Below, one piece after another: positions 17,727-26,633 of a DNA stretch of 64,000 bases (its first letter is position 1; every line of letters starts with the position of its first letter). A program made the position numbers and the translations under genes. Origin of the DNA: Bacteroides stercorirosoris (lineage in GTDB: Bacteria; Bacteroidota; Bacteroidia; Bacteroidales; Bacteroidaceae); NCBI RefSeq assembly GCF_900142015.1, contig NZ_FQZN01000010.1:1-64000 (forward strand). Reading direction: 5' to 3'. The notes beneath the pieces were generated by a model that was given only the letters and a program-made list of their open reading frames with translations, was not told the DNA's origin and searched no databases.

Positions 17727-18022
17727 TATGTATATTTTTTAAGAGGTTGTAGCAACAGCGCAATATGTCCGGGAATAACATTAGCAGCAGCAAATGTTAT
17801 ATCTTCACGGTTCGCATAGTAGTTTGCAATAAGTATTCTTATAGCGTGCCAGATACGGCGATCTATTTTCCCGTCTGTAACCAGTTCCGTTAACGGTCTG
17901 TTTAAGTAGGCTTCTATAGCAAGTTGAACTGGTTCAATCAGACCGCTTATATATGCGTCGTCATGGTTAAAATCAACGTTCAAATGCTGCCTCAAATCTT
18001 CTAATGTTACGTATTCATCCAT
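17726..18022 (-). CDS. Head-tail connector protein (gp6-like)
   Basis: A 98-residue mostly helical protein: VTLEDLRQHLNVDFNHDD followed by SGLIEPVQLAIEAYLNRPL is the typical start of the gp6-like connector family that forms the ring under the portal. It lies directly downstream of the capsid gene. Confidence 0.88.
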   Translation of the reverse strand: MDEYVTLEDLRQHLNVDFNHDDAYISGLIEPVQLAIEAYLNRPLTELVTDGKIDRRIWHAIRILIANYYANREDITFAAANVIPGHIALLLQPLKKYT

Positions 18023-18040
18023 TGTGTTAAAATAAGCAGA

Positions 18041-18061
18041 GGCAGGACATTACGCCCTGCC
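18041..18061 (-). terminator. Hairpin after the capsid gene
   Basis: GGCAGG/CCTGCC stem with a 9-base loop (18041-18046 with 18056-18061) lies between capsid and connector genes. It lacks a T-run and may stabilise or partly terminate the capsid transcript. Confidence 0.5.
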
Positions 18062-18088
18062 CCTTTGGTTAACAATCAAACAAAAATA

Positions 18089-19225
18089 TTACGCAGCCTT
18101 TTTCAGAACGGCAAAGGCTTCTTTGCGGGCTACAACGATATCGCATTCAGTGTTCAATACAAAGTTTACTTTGTTCTTCTTCGCCTCTGTATATGGGTCA
18201 ACAACAATGTCAATATCTCCAAATTGTCCGATAGCAGAATAAGAGAACACGCCAAAACCAAGCGCATCAGCATCCATATAGTTAGTAACTACTACCGGAT
18301 AACCGTTCATAATATTATTTTCTATAATCATGCGCGGTGAACCCGATTCAATCGGAGTCGATTTCAAAGCACCGTAAACATTCGGGCTACAGATATATGC
18401 CGCCGTTCCGTCCGTAGTATCAACACCTGCATCAAGAACTTTAGTTTCCAATGCCACAACGTCTTTAAACTTAATACCGTTTGCCGCTGTATAAGTTGCA
18501 TCCGGTGCAGCTTTCACAAATACACCGTCACTTGCATTCGCTAACTTTGCGCCGCTGAACATCCATTTGTTCAACACACGGGCAACGCCTAAAGACATCT
18601 GTTTCAGAACAAGATTCTGTAACGCCAAATTTGACTGAGTAATAGCGCGGCGAGATACAGGCACAGAGATAGAAATACGTTTAGGCGTAGCCGTAATTTT
18701 GCCAATATCCAATTTAGTATCAGTAACGGCGACATTTTCACCCATAATACTAGCCTCAATTGCCGCAAGCGTCGGGAATGTCAATTCACCAACACAGCCG
18801 CTTTGCATCTTGATACCAAGTTTATCAATAACCAAGCCTTTCTCGAGAGGTTCAATAATTTCGCCTATTACTACAGGTGTCAAATTTGCCACTGCTGACG
18901 CGTCCGTAATCACTTCGGCGCGTTGCTCTACTTTAATGCCGTTCTCGTTTACCGCATCGCCGTATTCGTCCAGAGAACGACGGTTCACAATGGCATCAAC
19001 TACATTTGCAAACAATGCCGGGCGATTAACAGATACAAAAGCCGGATTACTTCTATCTAAGTTGCGCCGTTCCAGCTTCATCTCAAGCAATTCCTTTTCC
19101 GTCTTCAACGCCGCAAATGTTTCCTTCTCTTTTTCATCCAGCGAACGTTTCTCTACTTCCGCTTTATCCAACATTGAACGCATCCGTTCTTTCAGTTCTG
19201 CAACTCTTTCAAAATCTTTTCTCAT
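18089..19225 (-). CDS. Major capsid protein, HK97 fold
   Basis: A 378-residue protein. The first about 100 residues are a charged coiled-coil delta domain (ERVAELKERMRSMLDKAEVEKRSLDEKEKE), removed by the protease in HK97-type phages. The rest is the capsid fold with KRISISVPVSRRAITQSN, GYPVVVTNYMD and a C-terminal FGDIDIVVDPYTEAKKN. The ATG at 19225 is preferred; an upstream TTG overlapping the protease stop would add two residues. The order protease-capsid is standard. Confidence 0.95.
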   Translation of the reverse strand: MRKDFERVAELKERMRSMLDKAEVEKRSLDEKEKETFAALKTEKELLEMKLERRNLDRSNPAFVSVNRPALFANVVDAIVNRRSLDEYGDAVNENGIKVEQRAEVITDASAVANLTPVVIGEIIEPLEKGLVIDKLGIKMQSGCVGELTFPTLAAIEASIMGENVAVTDTKLDIGKITATPKRISISVPVSRRAITQSNLALQNLVLKQMSLGVARVLNKWMFSGAKLANASDGVFVKAAPDATYTAANGIKFKDVVALETKVLDAGVDTTDGTAAYICSPNVYGALKSTPIESGSPRMIIENNIMNGYPVVVTNYMDADALGFGVFSYSAIGQFGDIDIVVDPYTEAKKNKVNFVLNTECDIVVARKEAFAVLKKAA

Positions 19226-19227
19226 AA

Positions 19228-19809
19228 TCAAATAAATTTTCGTAAATTATTAATTTCTTGTATGTAGCTTTTATCTTCTGTTTCGTCTATAAAGTCGTCA
19301 ATACTGCGAACAGTAACATCAGTGCCAGTATAGGCAGGGTCAGACACGGGCGAAACATCCGTTATCAAGTCTATTTTGTGAACCTTGCGAATAACAATAC
19401 CGTCTCTCTTTGAATAAGTAACATTTTTCTCGTTCGCATAAAATTCAAAAGAAGAACCGTTAATATCTCCGCGAGTAATCATTTCTACAGCATAATCACC
19501 GTCGTCAGTGTTCGGTGCTTCAAATTTATATTTCAGTCCGTAGCTATCAATTTCTAAAGATAAAGAACCGATTCCGCAGGTGCATCTCGCTAACATTCGT
19601 TGCCTGTTATGCTCTAAAAGAGCCTTTATATCACATGAGCGTAAAAGTTCTTCAGTGATTGCCCCGTCTTCGATAATTTCAATAAAGAAGCGTTTTTTTG
19701 CTTTATCAAAAAGTACCTTGCTTTCATGATTGAATACTACAGCGTAGCCCTCAACCGTTCGTCCTGTAACCTGCGGTGCACCTAATTCGCTAAAACTTCG
19801 TATTTCCAT
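19228..19809 (-). CDS. Prohead maturation protease, HK97 type
   Basis: A 193-residue serine protease that clears the capsid delta domain and scaffold. The herpes-virus-like catalytic pair is visible: His67 in LLEHNRQ and Ser119/120 in INGSSFEF. The C-terminal region contains ITDVSPVSDPAYTGTDV, a strong family signature. It lies between portal and capsid. Confidence 0.93.
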   Translation of the reverse strand: MEIRSFSELGAPQVTGRTVEGYAVVFNHESKVLFDKAKKRFFIEIIEDGAITEELLRSCDIKALLEHNRQRMLARCTCGIGSLSLEIDSYGLKYKFEAPNTDDGDYAVEMITRGDINGSSFEFYANEKNVTYSKRDGIVIRKVHKIDLITDVSPVSDPAYTGTDVTVRSIDDFIDETEDKSYIQEINNLRKFI

Positions 19810-19838
19810 TTAATTGCGTTTTACATTACCCTTTTTTA

Positions 19839-21113
19839 CTATAACTTTGGTATCTCCATTTTTTCATCTTCAATAATGGATGCGGTTTCCCCTTTTATTT
19901 TGGCTGAATTGATTGGGGCAACATTGCACGAAATAAACGCTACATCTCCGCCGGGTAATGGTGCATCACCTTGCATCATACGTATTTCGTTAGGTGTCTT
20001 TAGCCCCGATTCTATCTGCCCCTTATAATATGCCATCTGTGTAGTTAAATCTGTCTGATAGAGTGCCGCACGGTCAAACCTTATCCGGTATACATGCGCC
20101 ACGGGGTTAGCTATGAGTTTCGCGCGGAACTCCGTTTCTATCTGCCTCAAAATAGGCTGTAATGTATCGGTTAAGAAAGATACATTGCTCATTTCAGAAG
20201 CTTTATAATTAGTAGGCTGTCCTGCAAATACTTTGTCCGGGTGCACGCCGTAGAAGCGGCAAATATCTAACACACACAGTTCCTTTGTCCCTAGTAATTG
20301 CGCATCAATAGGATTAATAGAAAGTTGTTGAAAAGACATATCACCCGATATATAGGCTATATCCCTACCACCGTTAAACTGTTCTTCAATTCTTTCTCCA
20401 ACATCCTTTCCCTGCTTATCGGTTAGGGTATTAGTCCCAATAGCACCGCTTAAACTCTTTCCAGAAACCAGCCCCTTTATTTTACTACCATTCTGAAACG
20501 TTCGCAGATTCTGATTATCAGCACTTGCAGCAATTGAAAAAATACGACTAGCGTATGTAATAGTACTAACACCTGTATAGCCGCCATCTAAAGAATTATT
20601 TCTTAAATGAATAACTTCATAGGGTTCATATCTGCCATAAAGATGGTTGTAAGGGTCTGAGATGGTATAATAATCATGCAGAATATCATAAAAGACTGTA
20701 TTCTTTGAGCACAAAACCAATTCACTAACCGCGCCAAATTTGCGCTTAATCACAATGTAAGCGTTTCCCTCATTGATTATATGACAAACCATATTTCTAA
20801 TGAACTCAAAAATGTTCATTCGTGAATTTGGTTGTACGTCAAGAAGCCGATAAAGTTCGTGCTGTTCGTCTAATGAGAAATACCCGTTAGACTTCCGCTC
20901 AATCAATAGCGGCATAGATGCAATCGTACCAGATAGAATAGCAGTGCAGCGATATGCAGCAGAAAGCTTCATTGCTTGGTCAGTACTATACACATTGATA
21001 GGCTGATTAGGAATTTTCGGCAAAGAAGGGCTAACCACTGCATCTTTTCCGGGTTCATCCGCTCGCCTTTGCGCGCTTCCTATCTTGTTTGAAAAATACT
21101 CTTTAAGTCCCAT
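19839..21113 (-). CDS. Portal protein, HK97 family
   Basis: A 424-residue protein forming the DNA entry ring. Family features include AYRCTAILSGTIASMPLLIE, ELYRLLDVQPN, the AYIVIKRKFG strand, VIHLRNNSLDGGYTGVS and FYGVHPDKVFAGQPTNYKASEM. It starts 3 bases after the terminase large subunit gene ends, typical of the packaging module. Confidence 0.95.
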   Translation of the reverse strand: MGLKEYFSNKIGSAQRRADEPGKDAVVSPSLPKIPNQPINVYSTDQAMKLSAAYRCTAILSGTIASMPLLIERKSNGYFSLDEQHELYRLLDVQPNSRMNIFEFIRNMVCHIINEGNAYIVIKRKFGAVSELVLCSKNTVFYDILHDYYTISDPYNHLYGRYEPYEVIHLRNNSLDGGYTGVSTITYASRIFSIAASADNQNLRTFQNGSKIKGLVSGKSLSGAIGTNTLTDKQGKDVGERIEEQFNGGRDIAYISGDMSFQQLSINPIDAQLLGTKELCVLDICRFYGVHPDKVFAGQPTNYKASEMSNVSFLTDTLQPILRQIETEFRAKLIANPVAHVYRIRFDRAALYQTDLTTQMAYYKGQIESGLKTPNEIRMMQGDAPLPGGDVAFISCNVAPINSAKIKGETASIIEDEKMEIPKL

Positions 21114-21116
21114 ATA

Positions 21117-22832
21117 CTAAGATGTTAAGTTATTGAATAAATGAAAAGTCATTAAATTGGTTATCGTAGAATCAATCTTTGCATTATGCGTTTTTTTAAT
21201 AGGTTTTCTATTGCAATTTCTATCCTCATCCAAAACCGCATTAGCAAAGCAATAAGGAGTTATCGGATTCGGGTCGAAACTAATTTTATTACTATAAATG
21301 GCAATTTCAAACGATTCTACCGGGCTTGTAAATGTGCCGTATGTCTGCTTAACCGGGTTAATTATATCAGCCTCACCACCTACGGAAGACGACAAAAGGT
21401 TCACAAATTCGGCAGACTTATACGGGTCGTACCCAATACCCATAATACACAAATAGTTAGCCATTTTCAAAATATCATCAACTATCTGTTGATAGTCAAT
21501 AATATCACCTTTGCACAATTTCAAGTAGCCAGCTTTAACCCAACCTTTGTATAGCTCACAGTTCGGATGCTTTTCCAATGCACCATCCGGGAAATAATAG
21601 TCTGTATAAGAATGAAACGATCTACTATCAACTGAATAAAGGTTATATGTAACCGTTGAAAAGTCGTCTCTCACAGATAAATCAACGCCTACCATTGTTG
21701 GCGGTTTACTCGTTATGTTTTCTATCTGAACCTTTTTAAACCGCTCTTCTATTTGTTTCGCCTCTATCCAAGTAGTTGCACTATTAGAAGCGAAAATATT
21801 AAGTAATTTCGTGCGAAACTCCAACGCATCATCCGCACTATACAAAGCCTTTTGATATTCACTTTTATAAAAATCCTCATAAACCGTAACGCCTAAATGC
21901 GGTTGTACTTTTCGCCATGTCTCCGGGTCGCCCTCTTCGTCGTCTACATCCGGTTCAAATATATGTGCAAATATTGCGTCGTTATCCAGTTCTCCGCGTA
22001 AGATGGCTTTATAGCCTTTTAACATCTCGACAAAAGGACTTGTATGTTTATCGGATGCCGTTGTTATAACGACGGTTAAAGGGTTGAGACGCGCGCCCAT
22101 TGAGGACGTTAGAACGTTCTTCAATGCCGCGCTGTCTGCCTGTGAGTATTCATCCAATATAACCGTACTTGCGTTCAAACCGTCTAACTTGTCGGGATTA
22201 GATGCCAAGCACCGGGCGAATGATGTTTTTCCCTTTATTCTGTTATAGATAATTTCTCTATTTATCGTAAATCGGCGTAACTTCGGGTCTAATGCCTTAA
22301 GTATGTTTCGTATCTCATCAAAACAAACCTTTGCTTGATTATATGAGTTTGCAGCTACATACGTTTGCGCATTTGCATCACCGAAAAGCAAATCATATAT
22401 CGCCAAAGAAGCGACAGACGTTGTTTTGCTGAATTTACGCGGCACAAACAAAAGCACATCACGAATAACCCGCCGATTAGTGCCGGGATGATAAAACCCT
22501 AAAATATTGGCGAACTGAAATACCTGTACAGGGGTTAACTTATATTTGGTTTTCCCCTTTGTGCCGCTAAATTTTAAATTCTCATAGAAAACTATGTATT
22601 TCTTTACCTCCGACGTTCTAAAATTATATTTGTCTAAGAAGCGAAAGAAACGTGATACAGCTAAAAGCTCATACAGGTTATGTTTGTCCGGGTTATCTAT
22701 ACATGCACAAACATAGCTGTTCAATCGTTCGTCAGTTAATACCAGGCGATAAGAGTAAACGTTTATCGCTTGTAATGACGCAACCGTAACTCGCTTTAAT
22801 TCAATCAATAAATTACTGTTCCCCGGCTCCAT
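21117..22832 (-). CDS. Terminase large subunit
   Basis: A 571-residue packaging motor. The ATPase domain has a phage-type Walker A (PRKFSKTT, residues 131-138) and Walker B (VILDEYS, 224-230). The nuclease domain shows the first acidic centre in VGVDLSVRDDFSTV and a C-terminal Asp in HNAKIDSTITNLMT. The start overlaps the small subunit gene by 20 bases. Walker A has Phe-Ser-Lys where many relatives have Asn-Gly-Lys, within known variation. Confidence 0.95.
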   Translation of the reverse strand: MEPGNSNLLIELKRVTVASLQAINVYSYRLVLTDERLNSYVCACIDNPDKHNLYELLAVSRFFRFLDKYNFRTSEVKKYIVFYENLKFSGTKGKTKYKLTPVQVFQFANILGFYHPGTNRRVIRDVLLFVPRKFSKTTSVASLAIYDLLFGDANAQTYVAANSYNQAKVCFDEIRNILKALDPKLRRFTINREIIYNRIKGKTSFARCLASNPDKLDGLNASTVILDEYSQADSAALKNVLTSSMGARLNPLTVVITTASDKHTSPFVEMLKGYKAILRGELDNDAIFAHIFEPDVDDEEGDPETWRKVQPHLGVTVYEDFYKSEYQKALYSADDALEFRTKLLNIFASNSATTWIEAKQIEERFKKVQIENITSKPPTMVGVDLSVRDDFSTVTYNLYSVDSRSFHSYTDYYFPDGALEKHPNCELYKGWVKAGYLKLCKGDIIDYQQIVDDILKMANYLCIMGIGYDPYKSAEFVNLLSSSVGGEADIINPVKQTYGTFTSPVESFEIAIYSNKISFDPNPITPYCFANAVLDEDRNCNRKPIKKTHNAKIDSTITNLMTFHLFNNLTS

Positions 22833-23166
22833 TCACTTCATTTATAAAATCGTTAACCTCATCATCTTCGGAAACAGAAAGAGTCTGTAACGTCAAACCA
22901 AGTTCACGTAATTGTTTACGCGTCACTTCCAGCGAATCAAATAAAACTTTGAATGCCGGATGTGCTACAAGCTTCGTGTTTTCCTCGCGCGTTTTCTCTT
23001 TTACAAAAGACTTCATTCTCTTTTTGGATATATCAGAAAGAGCAATTCGGAACGCCATATAAGAACCCGCACAAAGTTCTATACACAAATCCAAATCGGG
23101 AATGTACGTACCTTGCGAAGTCATTGCATCGCGGATTTTATTTTTGATGTCGTCTAAATCACTCAT
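22813..23166 (-). CDS. Terminase small subunit (P27-like)
   Basis: A 117-residue protein starting MSDLDDIKNKIRDAM; the frame can extend 7 codons upstream to 23187. Its helical C-terminal part (HPAFKVLFDSLEVTRKQLRELGLTLQTLS) is the P27-family signature. It recognises the packaging site in the genome; the GC-rich intergenic region upstream is the natural candidate for that site. Confidence 0.88.
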   Translation of the reverse strand: MSDLDDIKNKIRDAMTSQGTYIPDLDLCIELCAGSYMAFRIALSDISKKRMKSFVKEKTREENTKLVAHPAFKVLFDSLEVTRKQLRELGLTLQTLSVSEDDEVNDFINEVNGAGEQ

Positions 23167-23199
23167 TTTGCACACGCTTTTGCACATAAGTTTTTTATG

Positions 23200-23345
23200 T
23201 TAGTGTTTGGTAGCGCGTGACTTAACCAGAAAAAGCAATCCCCCCCAACGAACCCCACCGTTTGAAAAAAACTTCGCGCGTGTAAAAACTAGGGGGAGTG
23301 GGTTTAAAGCCCTTCACCCTTCGCAAAAAAAAACCGCCCCCATTC
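23200..23345. other. GC-rich intergenic region, candidate packaging (cos) site
   Basis: In an otherwise AT-rich prophage, the DNA before the small terminase gene has runs CCCCCCC, AACCCCACCG, GGGGGAGTGGG and CGCCCCC separated by A-tracts. HK97-type cos phages carry cos next to the small terminase and HNH genes. The position fits but the cut site cannot be placed from sequence. Confidence 0.4.
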
Positions 23346-23387
23346 AAATAAAATCAAGTATAAAACAACAAGACATAAAAAAATAGT

Positions 23388-23395
23388 TATATTTG
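23388..23395 (+). promoter_or_regulatory. -7 box of the RelA/SpoT-like gene promoter
   Basis: TATATTTG matches TAnnTTTG 26 bases before the start codon. No good -33 TTG is seen. It gives the cargo gene its own rightward promoter, independent of the leftward phage operon. Confidence 0.55.
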
Positions 23396-23420
23396 TCACA
23401 ATTAAAACAAAGAGAGTACC

Positions 23421-24488
23421 ATGAAAAATAACATTATAGACGAATATAAAAAAGAAAAGCCTATTTATCAAAGAGTTGCAGAAAAGCTACAGATACTTAT
23501 CAATGAGTTACTACGCGAGAATAGTATACATATTCATCAAATAAGTTGTAGAATTAAAGAAGAAGATAGTTTATCTAATAAGATAAGCCTTAAAGAAGAT
23601 AAATACAAAAGACTAACTGATATCACAGATATAGTAGGTATCAGAATTATTACTTATTTAGATAGCGATGTAGACTTAGTTGCTGATATGATAAAAAAAG
23701 AATTTAATGTCGACACTGCAAATAGTATAGATAAGAGGAAGCTAGATAATGATGTATTTGGCTATCGTTCTTTGCATTTTGTTGCTTCTTTCAGTGATGA
23801 AAGGTGTAAACTAACCGAATTTAAAGTAATTAAGGATAAAAAATTCGAAATACAAATACGTTCAATACTACAACACGCTTGGGCAGAAATAGAACATGAT
23901 TTAGGATATAAAAGTTCTATCTCAGTTCCAGATGATTTTATTAGAGGCTTTAATAGATTGTCTGCATTGTTAGAGACTGCAGATATCGAATTTGATAGAT
24001 TAAAGAAGAGCCTTTATTCATACGAACACACATTACCTAAATTAATCAAAGAAAGACCTAATGACATCGAAATTAATCAAGCCTCAATAACATCCTATGC
24101 TAAAAACAATCCTCTAAACAAAGAGGCTATTCAAAAAATAGTAAGTATTAGACAATGCAGAATAAACTACAAAGCATATACTAACGAGCTACTTTTTAAC
24201 TCGTTATCTTATTTAAATATTAAGACTATTGGAGATTTAGAAAGAACAGCAATATCGGTGAAAGAGAAATATATACAATTTATAGAAGAAGTTCACATAA
24301 ATGATGCAGATATTATTTCTGGCACAAACATAACTACGCCAATATTTTATTTATGCTACTACATAGCTTTATCTAGAGATTGCTTAAAAGAATTAGCAGA
24401 TGTTAGTAATAAAACTTTTTCAAGAAAAGAGATTCGGTTATACAACAAAGCATTTAACAAGATAAATGAAATAACACCCTCTAAATAA
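23421..24488 (+). CDS. RelA/SpoT-domain nucleotide synthetase, phage cargo gene
   Basis: A 355-residue protein. Residues 1-200 form a RelA/SpoT synthetase domain with its key elements intact: DIVGIRIITY (D70, R75), GYRSLHF (Y115, H119), EIQIRS (E143) and WAEIEHDLGYKS. There is no HD hydrolase domain. Residues 200-355 are a separate, mainly helical domain. It is the only gene reading rightward in the middle of the leftward phage operon, between HNH and terminase, and is A/T-rich. Known relatives are small alarmone synthetases and toxSAS toxins, including the prophage-borne CapRel anti-phage fusion. Whether this one makes (p)ppGpp, modifies tRNA or acts in defence cannot be told here. Confidence 0.88.
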   Translation: MKNNIIDEYKKEKPIYQRVAEKLQILINELLRENSIHIHQISCRIKEEDSLSNKISLKEDKYKRLTDITDIVGIRIITYLDSDVDLVADMIKKEFNVDTANSIDKRKLDNDVFGYRSLHFVASFSDERCKLTEFKVIKDKKFEIQIRSILQHAWAEIEHDLGYKSSISVPDDFIRGFNRLSALLETADIEFDRLKKSLYSYEHTLPKLIKERPNDIEINQASITSYAKNNPLNKEAIQKIVSIRQCRINYKAYTNELLFNSLSYLNIKTIGDLERTAISVKEKYIQFIEEVHINDADIISGTNITTPIFYLCYYIALSRDCLKELADVSNKTFSRKEIRLYNKAFNKINEITPSK

Positions 24489-24509
24489 GATTATATACAT
24501 AGAGGGTGT
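24474..24509 (+). terminator. Hairpin at the end of the RelA/SpoT-like gene
   Basis: A perfect 9-bp stem, ACACCCTCT (24474-24482) with AGAGGGTGT (24501-24509), spans the stop codon. There is no T-run; it could serve both strands or be a processing structure. Confidence 0.45.
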
Positions 24510-24554
24510 ACAATTCCCCTAATAAATACCAACTATTTCACACAAGCCATTTTT

Positions 24555-24884
24555 TCACAAATACCTATCAATAAAGCGTTTAGCACCTCGTTTATTATTA
24601 GCCTGTATCGCTTCTTTCGAGTGGCTAAACGCACTCTTATGTATTTCAGAGTGGCACATGTGGCACAAACTTTGCAAGTTCATCCAGTTAAACATTAATC
24701 GCTCCATCATTGCCACACCTGCAACGCTTTCGACTGGTGTAATGTGGTGTACTTCAGTTGCAAGTGTACTAACATCACGCTTGGCGCATTCTTCGCAAAC
24801 CGAATTAGCTTTTAGTTTCTGCACGCGGAGTTTTTTCCAGCGTGCAGAGTTAATAAGTTTTATGTATATCGGATTCCGGCTCAT
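24555..24884 (-). CDS. HNH endonuclease
   Basis: A 109-residue nuclease with two zinc knuckles, CEEC (C30/C33) and CHMC (C74/C77), and the HNH residues H46-H47, N69 and H82. In HK97-type phages such a gene next to the terminase supports cos cleavage and packaging. Here it is separated from the small terminase by the inserted RelA/SpoT-like gene. Confidence 0.92.
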   Translation of the reverse strand: MSRNPIYIKLINSARWKKLRVQKLKANSVCEECAKRDVSTLATEVHHITPVESVAGVAMMERLMFNWMNLQSLCHMCHSEIHKSAFSHSKEAIQANNKRGAKRFIDRYL

Positions 24885-25144
24885 AGTTCTTGTTTGTCAA
24901 GTCCATTAATGAAGTATTTCACACGTGCACAATTACCATCGCAACGCGTCGTTTTCGTTTCTCTCTTATGCAGCAGGTTCGCACAACCGCGGCTAACCTT
25001 TGATGGGCACATTTGTTTGCAGACTTCTACTGCGTGATGTCTTGTTTCATCACGTTGTACACTTATTGCCTCCATTGCTATATTAACAGATACGGTATTA
25101 TTTTTGTGTATATTATCTGCTATCAAATATATTGCTGTTTTCAT
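24881..25144 (-). CDS. Cys-rich small phage protein
   Basis: An 87-residue protein with six cysteines in its second half (CKQMC, RGC, CDGNC), which suggests metal binding. It overlaps both neighbours by ATGA. No family is recognised. Confidence 0.65.
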   Translation of the reverse strand: MKTAIYLIADNIHKNNTVSVNIAMEAISVQRDETRHHAVEVCKQMCPSKVSRGCANLLHKRETKTTRCDGNCARVKYFINGLDKQEL

Positions 25145-25308
25145 TTAATCTTTTCTTTTAATTCAGTATATTCAAAATTTATTCTCTCACATTGATACAT
25201 GCCGACTAATTCTGCACGTGTCTTTTCTAAATCTTCTGTCTGTAATTCGACATTGTAGGCAGACCGTGTATCTGATGATACACATACAATTCTGTTTATT
25301 AGATACAT
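25141..25308 (-). CDS. Small helical phage protein
   Basis: A 55-residue frame starting MYLINRIVCVSSDT with a long charged helix (VELQTEDLEKTRAELVGMYQ). Its stop overlaps the next start as ATGA, which strongly supports translation. Function unknown. Confidence 0.6.
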   Translation of the reverse strand: MYLINRIVCVSSDTRSAYNVELQTEDLEKTRAELVGMYQCERINFEYTELKEKIK

Positions 25309-25310
25309 GA

Positions 25311-25478
25311 TTATTTCTTTTTCGGTTTATACTTCCATCCGTTCAACTCGTAGCACTGTTTGCGTATGGTTTCTTCGTCCCAATTCTGATTAATTTTAGT
25401 CGCTGTCCCGTTGCCATTGTCTTTATATAGCTTATAGCTACCCATGTGACGGGAATAATAATACTTTGGATTCTTCAT
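25311..25478 (-). CDS. Small basic phage protein
   Basis: A 55-residue frame starting MKNPKYYYSRHMGSYKLY, ending YKPKKK. It is Tyr/Lys-rich, lies 2 bases upstream of the next gene and fills what would otherwise be a gap. Function unknown. Confidence 0.6.
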   Translation of the reverse strand: MKNPKYYYSRHMGSYKLYKDNGNGTATKINQNWDEETIRKQCYELNGWKYKPKKK

Positions 25479-25488
25479 TTCTTTATAG

Positions 25489-25725
25489 TTATGATTCAGA
25501 TAAATATTCTATCAAACTCTCTTTGTTCCTAAAGAGCATTTTATCCCATTGTGGATAATTATTTCTCGGTACACTTAAACCGTCAGACAGCTTGTATACC
25601 ATCAAAAAACTACGATCTGTATAGGATATTTCAATAGTAATTTTGCTTATAGTGGAATGACAGATATTGTCTCCACTTAGATAGCATACACTATCACCTA
25701 CATTAAACTCTGTATCTATATTCAT
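25489..25725 (-). CDS. Small phage protein, unknown function
   Basis: A 78-residue protein, beta-rich at its start (FNVGDSVCYLSGDN, resembling a small SH3-like barrel) and ending in FRNKESLIEYLSES. It lies in the leftward middle operon. No known family is recognised. Confidence 0.6.
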   Translation of the reverse strand: MNIDTEFNVGDSVCYLSGDNICHSTISKITIEISYTDRSFLMVYKLSDGLSVPRNNYPQWDKMLFRNKESLIEYLSES

Positions 25726-25744
25726 ATATTTATTGTATTGAAGG

Positions 25745-25951
25745 TTACAACCCCTGTAAATACTCTCTCAACATAGCTTCGGTCTTTTTACCAAGGGAAT
25801 ATTCTTTGAGCACAAAAGCGATTTCATCTTTTGTCACTCCGGCAGAAGTTAACTGAGCTTTGGCTGTTTCTGCCCAATTGTAATATCTGTCATTCAATTC
25901 TTCCGTATAACTGCAAAAGCAGTTCCACCAACCTGCATTAAATTCATTCAT
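25745..25951 (-). CDS. Small phage protein, unknown function
   Basis: A 68-residue protein starting MNEFNAGWWNCFCSYTEEL; the frame extends to 25999 but that would overlap the upstream gene by 38 bases. The C-terminal half (GVTKDEIAFVLKEYSLGKKTEAMLREYL) looks like a helical DNA-binding or docking motif. Function unknown. Confidence 0.6.
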   Translation of the reverse strand: MNEFNAGWWNCFCSYTEELNDRYYNWAETAKAQLTSAGVTKDEIAFVLKEYSLGKKTEAMLREYLQGL

Positions 25952-25961
25952 ATTTTTCTTG

Positions 25962-26321
25962 TTATTCGTTAATACTTTCACTGTCTTGTAATTCCTCATT
26001 TTTGCTAACCTTCTTCACCGGAATACGCAATTCTTTTTCAGTGAATTTATTCAGCATATAGCTGTTTGCTTCGTCCCAGCATCCAAAGTCTAAATTAGGG
26101 TCAATGTAAAGTGCATACAGCGTTTCATTTAGTTTATCCATGCTGCCGAAGCAACTAGAATTTATATTACTACCTATAGCTTTAAATTGATTGCTAAGGC
26201 GTTTATAATTCTCTGAAACGAACCTATCAATATAGGCTCTGTTTTTACTGTTCACAGCGGCACATTGTACCGGAACATCATGCAAATAGTTTGCATTAGA
26301 TAGTTTCTTCAATTTTCCCAT
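25962..26321 (-). CDS. Phage protein, possibly sigma-like, unknown function
   Basis: A 119-residue protein. A central helical segment (DRFVSENYKRLSNQFKAIG) and acidic helices after it faintly recall sigma-70 region 2-like phage proteins, but this is weak. It overlaps the neighbouring gene by 13 bases. Confidence 0.55.
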   Translation of the reverse strand: MGKLKKLSNANYLHDVPVQCAAVNSKNRAYIDRFVSENYKRLSNQFKAIGSNINSSCFGSMDKLNETLYALYIDPNLDFGCWDEANSYMLNKFTEKELRIPVKKVSKNEELQDSESINE

Positions 26322-26629
26322 AATCTTAACTGTCCGTGTATTTCATCTAACTTGTATTGCGGTAGTTTCCGCTTTGGTTTCACAAATTCAAAATGCTTCT
26401 CCGCTTCCGAATAATCCGCGAACATGTCTTTTATTTCGTCCGGTACGGGTTCTTCCGTTTCGTCATGTTCTGGGTCTGCAACGCGAAGGAAACAGGCAAC
26501 GAGATATTGTATAATCTCATAGTTGGAACTGAACCCGTATTTATCGCGTATCTCCGAAAGCCGTTTAAAATTGTCTATGTCGATGCGGGCTACTATTTTG
26601 CCGAACATCTTAGTTTTATGTCTTCTCAT
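26309..26629 (-). CDS. Ribbon-helix-helix-like phage protein
   Basis: A 106-residue protein. The pattern GKIVARIDIDNFKRLSEI followed by SSNYEIIQYLVACFLRVADP reads as a strand plus two helices, as in ribbon-helix-helix DNA-binding proteins. The acidic C-terminal half is separate. It lies directly after the DnaC-like gene. Confidence 0.6.
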   Translation of the reverse strand: MRRHKTKMFGKIVARIDIDNFKRLSEIRDKYGFSSNYEIIQYLVACFLRVADPEHDETEEPVPDEIKDMFADYSEAEKHFEFVKPKRKLPQYKLDEIHGQLRLWEN

Positions 26630-26633
26630 TGGT

